Assembly (NCBI GenBank): GCA_021734025.1
Contig: JAIPJS010000015.1
Coordinates: forward strand, 1-64,000
Length of the DNA: 64,000 nucleotides
Direction: 5' to 3'
From: Candidatus Neomarinimicrobiota bacterium
GTDB lineage: Bacteria; Fidelibacterota; JAANXI01
Shown: positions 43,492 to 53,100 of the stretch, in pieces
How the letters are laid out: each line of letters opens with the position of its first letter
Numbering within the stretch: the stretch's first letter is position 1
The notes under the pieces: generated by a model
Databases searched by the model: none
What the model saw: the letters and a program-made list of their open reading frames with translations, nothing else
Told to the model about the DNA's origin: nothing
Made by a program: the position numbers and the translations under genes

Positions 43492-43614
43492 TCAGTGTTC
43501 GAATGGAGCCCCCCAGACCAGGTCAACATATGAATATCCCGGTAGGGTGAATGCAATGTTCCGGTTATCCTGTATTTTCTCGGGTACTACCACCTGAAAA
43601 TTGATATTTACCAT
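43492..43614 (-). CDS. Possible 40-residue ORF after tetR
   Basis: MVNINFQVVVPEKIQDNRNI followed by AFTLPGYSYVDLVWGAPFEH and a TGA stop. It starts 22 nt after the tetR stop on the same strand, but no ribosome site is seen. Composition is protein-like; it may be a true small protein or the remains of a larger one. No homologue recognised. Confidence 0.25.
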   Translation of the reverse strand: MVNINFQVVVPEKIQDNRNIAFTLPGYSYVDLVWGAPFEH

Positions 43615-43636
43615 GCCAACGAGTGTGACTATTTAT

Positions 43637-44254
43637 TTAGGTGTCCTCACGAAACAACAGTCGTAAATAGGAGTGATAGTGCGATAACTGGTTTGCAATA
43701 ATCTCCGGTTCCTTTAAGGATCCCGATAACACGTACGCCCCTTCAAATATAACCAACAGCATATCTGCCAGACTCGTATAGTCTACCTCGATACGCGGGG
43801 TGTTTTGTTGATCCACCTCTTTCAATTTCTCCGAAACCCTGTGACGCCAATGCAACATGGAATTGCGTATAATCTCCATGACCTGGTCATCAAACAGCTC
43901 TGACTGGTTCAGGTAGGAGGCAAAAAGGCATCCGGGATACGGTTCATCCAGCGTCTTCATCTCCTGCTCGAATAACTTGACAAAAATAAGAAGTTGCTGG
44001 AGCGGATCATCACTGAGATCTTCCGCCTTGTCGAGAGTTTCTTCAAGGTGTTTGGCGTCCCCTTCGGCGTAGCGTTGTACAAGGATACGGCCTAACTCGT
44101 CTTTGCTGGAGAAATGATGGAAAAAGGCCCCTTTACTCACGCCGGTTTTCTCGATGACCGCATCGACGGTTGTGCCGGAAAATCCGAGGTCCAGGATCAG
44201 GGAATGCGCAACATTCAGAATTTTTTCCCGGGTATTTTTAGGATCTTTACTCAT
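43637..44254 (-). CDS. TetR/AcrR family regulator
   Basis: 205 aa. The N-terminal HTH (REKILNVAHSLILDLGFSGT, VDAVIEKTGVSKGAFFHHFSSKDEL, about 9-55) is canonical TetR. The C-terminal ligand domain includes EPYPGCLFASYLNQSELFDD, seen in the AcrR subgroup that responds to electrophiles or xenobiotics. Divergent from the methyltransferase gene; two similar palindromes in the 200-nt gap suggest it represses itself and that gene. Confidence 0.9.
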   Translation of the reverse strand: MSKDPKNTREKILNVAHSLILDLGFSGTTVDAVIEKTGVSKGAFFHHFSSKDELGRILVQRYAEGDAKHLEETLDKAEDLSDDPLQQLLIFVKLFEQEMKTLDEPYPGCLFASYLNQSELFDDQVMEIIRNSMLHWRHRVSEKLKEVDQQNTPRIEVDYTSLADMLLVIFEGAYVLSGSLKEPEIIANQLSHYHSYLRLLFREDT

Positions 44255-44267
44255 TTAAAAAACCTCA

Positions 44268-44287
44268 AACATACTAATTAGTTTGTT
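44268..44287. promoter_or_regulatory. Candidate TetR operator 1
   Basis: AACATACTAATTAGTTTGTT is a 20-bp dyad with one mismatched pair, 14 nt before the tetR ATG. It shares the AACATAC...GTTTGTT ends with operator 2. Confidence 0.6.
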
Positions 44288-44384
44288 TGTATTTATTTCT
44301 TCGGTTGTTGTGTGATTATCACCAATAACGCCTTAGTGGAAAATAATCATAAATTTCTGGAGTAGACAGAATAAATTCGTTCTT

Positions 44385-44412
44385 GACAATAATGAACTAT
44401 ATTTATTAACAT
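44385..44412 (+). promoter_or_regulatory. Candidate promoter of the methyltransferase gene
   Basis: TTGACA (44385-44390), 16-nt spacer, TAACAT (44407-44412). The -10 box lies inside operator 2, as expected for repression. Confidence 0.4.
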
Positions 44413-44433
44413 ACCGACCAGTTGGTTTGTTAA
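44406..44433. promoter_or_regulatory. Candidate TetR operator 2
   Basis: TTAACATACCGACC followed by AGTTGGTTTGTTAA forms a 28-bp imperfect palindrome over the -10 region of the methyltransferase gene. The ACCGACCAGTTGGT core is of the kind bound by AcrR-type regulators. Confidence 0.65.
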
Positions 44434-44454
44434 TAAAAAAACAAGGAGTCGGTT

Positions 44455-45543
44455 ATGTGTAATACAGCAGTTTCCCTTCCGGAAACCAACGGAGGAACGC
44501 CGGGATTTGACGAATGGTATGTAACAGCGATCAACAACGGTGCCGTTATGCTGATGATATCCATTGGGCATAGGACCGGTTTGTTCGATACATTGGCCGA
44601 TATGGAGTGGACAACCAGTCAGGAGTTGGCTGAAGAAGCCGGACTGAATGAGCGCTACGTGAGAGAATGGCTTGGGACTATGGCAACCGGCGGCATCGTT
44701 GATGTGGATGAATCGGACCGGTACCACCTGCCGGCGGATCACGGCCGGTTTTTAACCCGACAGAGCGCAGATGAAAACCTTGCGGCCTTTGCCCAGTATA
44801 TCTCGCTCCTCGGAGGGACCGAGGACGAGATTGTGGACTGCTTCCAAAATGGTGGCGGCGTCTCGTATGATAAGTATCCGCGCTTCCACGAGATTATGGC
44901 CGAAGATAGCGGGATGACAGTTTTGGATGCTCTGGAGGAGGACATTCTTCCATTGGTACCTGAACTTGAGGCAAACCTCTGGAAGGGAATTGAGGTGTTA
45001 GACGTAGGATGCGGCCGGGGACTGGCGCTGATGAAAATGGCGCAGCTATTTCCAAATAGCCGGTTCACAGGGATAGATATCTCGAAAGATGCTATCAGCT
45101 GGGCCAGGTCAGAAGCCGCAAAAAGAGACCTGGGAAATGTGGTGTTTGAAATGCATGACGCTTCGGACTTTGACCGTACTGCTGAACCGGAGGTCTTCGA
45201 CTTCGTCACCACGTTTGACGCTATACACGACCAGGCTGACCCGCTTGCGGTGCTCACAGGGATTCACCGGACACTGAAGCCTGATGGGGTGTACCTTATG
45301 CAGGATATCCATGCGCAAAGTCCTGTCCATGAAAACCTTGACCACCCCCTCGGTCCTTTCCTCTATACCATTTCCGGTATGCACTGCATGCCTGTTTCAC
45401 TGGCGCAGGGAGGAGCTGGCCTCGGTGCAATGTGGGGGCGTGAAAAGGCTAAAGAACTCCTCAATGAGGCTGGCTTTAATCAAATCGAAATCCACCGCCT
45501 GGAGCACGATATCCAAAACGATTACTACGTCAATCGGAAGTGA
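44455..45543 (+). CDS. SAM-dependent methyltransferase (Rv2258c-like)
   Basis: 362 aa. N-terminal winged-helix dimerisation part (about 20-110: LFDTLADMEWTTSQELAEEAGLNERYVREWL), then a Rossmann methyltransferase with motif I VLDVGCGRGLAL (about 181-192), acidic Asp in FTGIDISKD and motif DFVTTFDAIHDQ. This layout matches the class I methyltransferases related to mycobacterial Rv2258c. AAGGAG lies 8 nt before the ATG. It is under the divergent TetR regulator, suggesting a detoxification or xenobiotic-methylation role (inference). Confidence 0.85.
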   Translation: MCNTAVSLPETNGGTPGFDEWYVTAINNGAVMLMISIGHRTGLFDTLADMEWTTSQELAEEAGLNERYVREWLGTMATGGIVDVDESDRYHLPADHGRFLTRQSADENLAAFAQYISLLGGTEDEIVDCFQNGGGVSYDKYPRFHEIMAEDSGMTVLDALEEDILPLVPELEANLWKGIEVLDVGCGRGLALMKMAQLFPNSRFTGIDISKDAISWARSEAAKRDLGNVVFEMHDASDFDRTAEPEVFDFVTTFDAIHDQADPLAVLTGIHRTLKPDGVYLMQDIHAQSPVHENLDHPLGPFLYTISGMHCMPVSLAQGGAGLGAMWGREKAKELLNEAGFNQIEIHRLEHDIQNDYYVNRK

Positions 45544-45561
45544 AGACTCCATTGGTGCATA

Positions 45562-45726
45562 ATGCAAATGGAAAGTGAGCAATACATCCGGCTATGGCAT
45601 AACCTGATCTGGACCGGTTTTCGCAATGATGGATCCGGCAATACTGTAAATCCTGCCAAAATTGATGGAATTTATGATGTCGTCGAGGCATTGACAGTCA
45701 GGAAGATCATTCAACGACTTTACTGA
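45562..45726 (+). CDS. Possible 54-residue ORF
   Basis: MQMESEQYIRLWHNLIWTGF with a following NPAKIDGIYDVVEALTVRKI helix-like end. It starts 18 nt after the methyltransferase stop, on the same strand, but without a ribosome site. No homologue recognised; may be a remnant or a small protein of the same transcript. Confidence 0.3.
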   Translation: MQMESEQYIRLWHNLIWTGFRNDGSGNTVNPAKIDGIYDVVEALTVRKIIQRLY

Positions 45727-45759
45727 CACCTCATTCTCGGTCTCTCTACCAGTATCCCG

Positions 45760-47133
45760 CTACCGCACTAAAACCATCCTCCGGACCTTCATAAAACCTC
45801 CCGCCTCCAGCCGGTACAAGTATACACCGGTACTGACTAATGATCCAAACTCATCGGTACCGTCCCAGCGGATCTGCTGCCTAGCCGCTTGCTGTGACTC
45901 GTTGACCAGTGTTTTGACCTGCTGACCAGCAAGGCCCCACACAGTCAGCCGCACGTGCGTATCTTCCGGTAAATCGTATTGAATTACCGTTGAAGGATTG
46001 AACGGATTCGGATAGTTCTGGGCAAGATGGTAATCGGTCGGAAGTGGCTTACCATATCGGACTCCCACTGTCGTCGTATCCGCGATGACGGTCAACCCTC
46101 TGGTTCCAGCGGCATCAACGGTGAACTCACCGTCGGTCGCCGTGATTGTCCAGGTCCCGGCGATAGAATCCACGCCGGACGCCCGCATCCGGTCATACAC
46201 GGATGCGTACGACAGCTGAACTGTGGTAGCATTCGTCTCAGGAAACGTGATACCGGCGTCGAGTTTACCCGTCTTGTAAGCAAGATGGTATCTGAGGTCT
46301 ACGGAATCCGGATCTTTCGCCGCTTGCCAGCGAAAATTCAGCGACTTATCCAGGTTATCCCTGGATATTATAATCTTTGAACCGTCGGCAGGCTCCACCA
46401 AACTGAAGGTGCCCGGCGGATCATTTATCGGTCTCACCGTCAGCGTGAATGCGGTACTGACCTCATCTTTCCCGTCCGAAACGGTCACGGTAATCCTTGT
46501 GGAGCCGGACTGATTCCGAGCCGGCGAAAGGGAGACGATCCGTTCCGCTCCACTCCCGCCAATTGAGATATTGTCATCCGGCACGAGATTCTGATTATGA
46601 GAGGATCCCGTCACCGTTAAATCGCCGGAAGCGGTCTCGGCATCACGAACCGTGACGACGATACCGGTTATCGACAGATCCTCATTGATACTCTGGTCGG
46701 CAATGGTGCTAATGGTCGGGAGCTTGTTCGGAATCGTCCCCATAAGCCGGTATGGATCATCCGGACTGCCGACCGCACCACCGGACCGGAACGTTACCGG
46801 ATCGACCAGATCGATGACGGTATCCTTGTCCGAGATATATCCCCGGAATGTGACCGAAGAGCCAGGGATGTTCTCGTACACCATGAGAAAGTACAGCGGT
46901 GTCCCGTTCACCATGGTCGCCTCTGCAACACCCCGGCACTCGTCTCCAATAAAGGCAGAAATGAGATTGCCATCACCTAAAACGGATTCGTTGTTCACCT
47001 CCAGCCGGGCGGTGACAGTCATAACGAATTCATACTTCTCCGGGTCGACGCTCCAGGATGGTGCTTGCGCTAGTACCTGTCCCGTCAGAACACAGGTGAT
47101 TACCACGTAAAGTATGGTTAAATACCCTTTCAT
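45760..47133 (-). CDS. Secreted Ig/cadherin-like protein with sorting tail
   Basis: 457 aa. Signal peptide 1-22. Residues about 25-125 are a module (WSVDPEKYEFVMTVTARLEV...LISAFIGDECRGVAEA) also found twice in the 2161-aa neighbour. Then a cadherin/Big-like domain (TISTIADQSINEDLSITGIV, about 140-235), an Ig/FN3-like domain (to about 355) and a type A sorting domain (AQNYPNPFNPSTVIQYDLPE...MKVRRMVLVR). The ATG overlaps the TGA of the upstream giant gene (ATGA), so the two are translated together. Surface or extracellular; function unknown. Confidence 0.82.
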   Translation of the reverse strand: MKGYLTILYVVITCVLTGQVLAQAPSWSVDPEKYEFVMTVTARLEVNNESVLGDGNLISAFIGDECRGVAEATMVNGTPLYFLMVYENIPGSSVTFRGYISDKDTVIDLVDPVTFRSGGAVGSPDDPYRLMGTIPNKLPTISTIADQSINEDLSITGIVVTVRDAETASGDLTVTGSSHNQNLVPDDNISIGGSGAERIVSLSPARNQSGSTRITVTVSDGKDEVSTAFTLTVRPINDPPGTFSLVEPADGSKIIISRDNLDKSLNFRWQAAKDPDSVDLRYHLAYKTGKLDAGITFPETNATTVQLSYASVYDRMRASGVDSIAGTWTITATDGEFTVDAAGTRGLTVIADTTTVGVRYGKPLPTDYHLAQNYPNPFNPSTVIQYDLPEDTHVRLTVWGLAGQQVKTLVNESQQAARQQIRWDGTDEFGSLVSTGVYLYRLEAGGFMKVRRMVLVR

Positions 47134-50100
47134 CGGACAAGTACCATCTTCCGGATCTTGGTATAGGTTCTTGTCCGCATCCGCATAATGTACATCCCTG
47201 ATGCCATATCGTGACCGTACTGATCTGTACCATCCCAGCGAATTCGGTAGTATCCCGCTTTTTGCACATCGTTCACCATCGTCTTCACCACCTGGCCACG
47301 AATATTGTAAATCCGGAGCGTCACCCTACTGGCTTCCGGCAACCCGTATCCGATGACAGTCGTCGGATTAAACGGGTTCGGATAGTTCTGCGAAAGCACG
47401 TATTCTTCCGGGATAAAATCCGGATCGTCCAACGCCAACGCGGTCTGCGTCATGGTGAACGGTTCGGTTACCGACCCCTCATGACTCTCCGGCCGGAACG
47501 GGAAAGTCTCCGCCGTACGGTAGATCCGTTCCTTGTCGTTGTCCCAGATGCGGAGTTCCACAGGAGTTTCCTCTCTGGAATCGCCCTGGATGCTCAGGAA
47601 GATCCGCGGTTCATCGATCCCCGGGATAAACATCGGACGTGCCGTGCCCCGGACTTCTCCGTCAATGAGCGCCGCCACCATATCGTACGGATCGGCAACC
47701 ATGTTCAGTTCATCGTAGATAACAGTGGTTAGCGTCATGGTGTGTTCGTGGAGATACGGATTCTCGACTACCCACTGAACTTCCGGTAGCGAATCGGCAG
47801 CGAACTCCGGCGTCAGAACCGTAATCTTTGCTAGTCCTGGACTGGTGATACTGCCCAGCGGATATACCAGTGTATCCGCAGTGACAAGACGGATCTTGTA
47901 TCCGGCGCCGGGTAACATGTCCGTCAGGTTCCCAATCCAGCCAAGTCCCTCCGCATATTCAGCGAAGCTCACCTGATCCTTGACAAGATCGCCATCGCCG
48001 GGATGCAGTTGACTCAGCGCCACGTTCACATTCATACTCCGGTTCGGCAGATAGCCCAGCCAGTTCCAGTTCTGTGTCAGCGGAATTTGCGCCGTATCCG
48101 CCCACACACGCCGCCCGATATAGGGGAGAGCCATACCGCTACTTAAATCAGCCACATACATCGTCCCCGCATCCAGACCAACTTCCGTCAGCGGCCCGAC
48201 CCAGCTGTTTGTGGAGGACTGAAATTGCGCGTAGGCCTCCTGACTTATTATTCGATCGCCTTCTTCCGGAGCCAATCCCTCCAACACATTGTTCAAGTTA
48301 CTTTTTTCCGGCTTCACATTGACGCTGAACCATTTAAATCCTTCAGGGAATGCCAGATTCTGCGCCACAACCCCAGAGGCGTTCATGGTAAGCGGCTCAG
48401 TCAGGCTACCGATGGCGGCATCATTGGTGAATACCAGGGTTGTATCCATTTCCCAGAACTCCACACAGCCGGTCCTGTCCCAGAGATGGAACCGCACAGT
48501 ATCGCCGCTGAAGGTGTTGCTGTAGACAGTGAGATAGGTGCGGTGATCGTTCAGCTCCGACACATACTCAATATGGCCAAACCCAACGGGCTGACCATCG
48601 ATAAACGCCCCCATACGGTCGTAATGATCGGTGGACTTGGTCCCCTGCACCAGTACGTCAGCAGTGACCGTCATAGAGTATTCGTAGTCGTAGGGATTCA
48701 CGTCCCAGTCAGGATACGGGCACATGGAGACGATCTTCATGTCCAGCGGCTCGTCTCCCTCCGGCGTCCGGGCGAACAGCGTATTGGTGTACTCTCCCAC
48801 GTCCAGATTCGGATCGACCTCAAAGTGAATGTCAAACGATCCGCCGGGATTGAGCTCACCATTGGTTGGTGCGGCAATTAGCCAGGATGGTACATCAACC
48901 AGTTCAAACGGCTGTGCCTTCGAGCCGTTATTATTCAGCGTTATTCTAAACTCGTTGGTAGTGTCCGTAAAGGCCAGGACCTCGGTGCTTCGCTGATTCC
49001 ATGCCACCGGATTCCGATCCACCAGGAATTTCCAGGTGAGGGTATCACCGGGATTTCCGTTTAAGTCTTCATATCCGTAAACTGTCGCCGTCACATGGTG
49101 ATTCTCCATAAATTTGTTCTGGATCTGCGGAATGATGACCAGCCGATTTTCCGAAACCGTCACCTCAATGTCCGTAATCTCGCCCCCGGCCTGCCCGTCG
49201 TAAAGCTTCACGTCCGTACGGGTGACCGAAGCCGGGTTGATTGCCTCTGTGAAGTTAATGGCAATCTCGTCGCTCATATTCAGGACTTCGTCCTTCGGTT
49301 CCGGGGCACCAAGAATCTGCGGTTTCTTCCGGTCGACGGTTCCCCGCAATGATGGCATTTCGTTGGTCAGGGTGTTCTCCAGGCACACGGACCGCAACCG
49401 GATGTCATACTTGCCGTCTGTAAATCCCTCGGGTATCGGCCAGTGCATGGATGCCACCTGCTGGTCATAGATACGCAGCGTATCGGCGTACAGCGTATCG
49501 GCGCTGACCGTAAACCATTGATCACTGCCCACCGGTTGATATTGCAGCAGCAAGGTTTCAAAATAGCTCTGTCCGAGATCATAGCCGGTCACGAGAAAAT
49601 CCAGCGTGTCTTTGTCGGCAATATTCAGCACCCAGCTCTCTTCTAGATCGTAAAACTCTGCATCGGTACAGGGTTTTGCAAAGTTCACGGTAAACGGCAG
49701 GGTAAATCCCGAGGTCACTCCGGCATAGTTGGATTCGCATTCCGGCGCGAATTTGATCGTTAATCCATTGTACTCGTAGTGATCGCCCGAACCGCGCCAG
49801 ACCCGTACCGTGGCAAACTGTTGTTCCATGCTGTCCATCACCACCGGAAAAGGATTGGCTTCGGTAGCGGCCACACCGTTGATTGTGATTTCCGCACCCA
49901 ACGGGTTAGATGATTGAACAATTGAGAGGTAGTATGTGCGCGATTCGGGCTTTTCGTTCCGCAGCCAGACTTTGAGATCCACCGGCTCACTGGGCAATGC
50001 GTCGTCAATAATTCCGTTATTGGTGGAGGCATCCCAGGCCATGGTGGGCTTATCCCGGGGCACGGTCACCACGGAGTCCTCCGCATTTCTCCATTCTTCA

Positions 50101-53100
50101 TAGGGACAAGAGGAGATACCTGAAACTACCCGGAAAACGGGGGTTCCATAGACCGGATCGTTCGCTACGTCCACCGTATACCGATCGCCATCATCGTCGT
50201 CATCCAGAGTGAAAGAGGAGGTATTGGACACTGTTTTCGTTGAAGTTGCGCTTCGCCCCATATTAAATCCGAAGGAATATCGCTCCGTGGTAGATGCGCC
50301 AAACCCCTCGTTGATCTCGAACCCGACTTCCTGCGCGAAACTGGAATTAATCTCCAGTCCTACATTCATGGTGTAGCTTTCGGATACTTCCGATGTCCTG
50401 GACTGTGTAAACGGCCCGGCGTTACCATCAAAGCTGTAATTGACCGTATCCTGGGTTATCCAGCGGAGGGACTTCTCCCGGTCTAATACCTGGTTCCATC
50501 GGGCAATACTTTCGAGAGTGGTTTCCCGGAGGGAGTCACTGTCCGTGTTCCGGGCGATGTCCCGCAGCTCCGGAATAAGGATCTCCTCGATGTGCTTCCG
50601 GGTGTATATGAAGGTAGTGGCAAACCCGTCCGGCACAAACATAACCGGGGTAGTAATCCCGTATCCATCGTAAACCTGTTCTCCCACAGTATATTTTTTA
50701 AGGCCGAGCTCGGTGGTTTTACCGTAGAGGAGATTGAGTGCCCCGCCGACAAACATGTCGAGATCCCCGTGGTTCCCCGCCACATCAACTCCGGTGCCCG
50801 TCTGGTAAGTGCTTTGGGTGGAGATACTGACCGCTTGGGATTTCGAGCTCGAGAGAGAAAATGTAGATGAAAATCCGGCCGTCATTTCGTATTTGGCTTC
50901 CACCGAGAGTTCGGTGGAGACACCAAACCCAACCACCGTAGTAAACTTCGTTCCCAGACTAGCCGAAACTTCCCGTTCGTATCCCATGGCACTGCCGATA
51001 TCAATACCAAACTCAGTCGATTGAGCCTGGCTCCGGGTAAACTCGGCAAAACTCTGGTCTCCGGGCGGCCGCCGCAGGATCAGGAACGGGATATCCGGAG
51101 CAGTGGTGGTAAACTGCATCGGTCCGGGTTTGGTCCCGAGCACAACCGCCTCTTTCGTCACCGACTTGGTCTGTCCAATCCCCCCTATAGCTCTCACAGA
51201 GATCTTTTTCTTATAGGGAGAGATCACGTCCGGCTGACCCGGTATCACTTCATAGTCATACGTTCCGGTCGGCCCGATAGCCACTTCGACGGTATCCTCA
51301 GATCCTGCCGACCACCGGTCACTGATGTAGTCAAAGATCTGAAATGTCCCGGTATCCACCGGGCACTCTCCGCCATAATATTCCTCATAGGAAGAGAGTT
51401 CAAGAATGTGCGGCCGGTTCTGAACAAAGTACTTATTCACTTCCAGCTTCTGTTTGTCGGGATTCCAGATACTAAGGGTATCAAAACCGGCGATCTCCAC
51501 CTGCATCGGCGACCTGTAGGTAAAATCCAGGGTGTCTTCCTCGCCGCCCCATGCCGAATCCGCCAGGGAATAGGACTTTTCGAGATCGATGGATTTACCG
51601 TTATTTTTAAACCAGGTATCTATAGTAGACCAATTATCAATATCCTCAATAAATGCCTGGTCCATTTGTACACTTACCGTGTACGCCTGGGGCGGCAGGG
51701 TGGGAAAAGTGAAGTTTCCGCCGGCATCGACGGCAAAGGTTTTGGTGAATTTGTTGTTGGCTGGACTCACCTGGACTGACGCAAAAGCTTTTGGTCCGAG
51801 TGCTACACCGCAACTTCCACCTGAAACCCTCCCCCGCAGGAACCGGGTTTTGGTATCTTTGAAGTTCGCTGTTTTGTTCTCCACCACCTCCGTAAAGTCA
51901 TAGCGAGTGGGCCGGAAATTCAGCGAATCCCTGGAGTTCTTTTCTGGCCGGATGGTCACATCGGCACCGGGCTCCACCTCCACCCGGTAAAATCCATCCG
52001 CATCGGTAGTGGTTTTCACCGCGCCGTTTACCTTAATTTGCACCCCTTTCTCGCCACACTGCACGCCTTCGGTATACGAGGTGTCAAAGTACACGTAACC
52101 AGTAATGCTCATCAGGTTGACCACGGTAAAATTCTGATTCAGCGCCGCCGGATTCGTCTCATTCAATGAAACGTCGAGAAATTCCACGTCGAACTCATGG
52201 TAGAGTTTTGAAGGCGTCAGGCGAAACAGAGTTCCGTTGCCACCGAAATTTATATTCTCCATTTTATAATAGCCGGTGGAATCGGTAAATGCTGTAGCAT
52301 AAACCGGCGGCAGATTTGACGCCCACGTGTCGGTACTCACCCCATACACGGTACCACTTAACGTCTGATTAACAGCATTAGTCACCGTAGTCCCGGATCC
52401 AAAATCAAAATTCATGCTGCTGGTCATGCCCGTATGATTGATGATTTCTCCGGTCCGGTAATAAAGATACCGGTTGTAATCCCGGGCAATAGTCTCTTCT
52501 CCCCGGGCAAAATCCCATGTTCTGAAATCATCGATGGCGCCACGGAAGAAACCGGTTTCACCGTCGCTGGCAAATATCAATGGCGCCGTATTTTCCGCAG
52601 TGGCATTAAACTCCATGAATAACATCCCGCCACCGACAGTAGCCTGCGTTCCGTTCAAATAGGCCGTCAGCATACTACCCGATTTGACCAGCGCAATATG
52701 CGTCCACTCATTTACGTTCACCGTGTTATCCGTCAGAAAAACCTGGCTTCCATTGAGGGTAAACGCCAGATGCATCGCCGTGCCGTTATCTACGAGCTCC
52801 AGATTCCAGAGCCCACTTTTTGAGAGCAATATCTGATTCGCAACGGTGGATGGAAGAGCCCAAAACTCCAGGGTTGCCTCCGGAAGTACTTGATCGTTCG
52901 CAAATTCGAACACATCCGCATCCGGGACAGTCATATAGTCTTCCATGCCATCAAAGAAAAGGGAATAGCCCCAGTTCGGCGTCAATACCAGTTTGACTTC
53001 GGGGATTTTTGTGCCCACCTTGGACTTGATATTGCCCGAAATGTATCCCGAGGTTGAGGTTTTACCGATGGCCTCTCCGCGAACCGGCGCCGGGCCAAAG

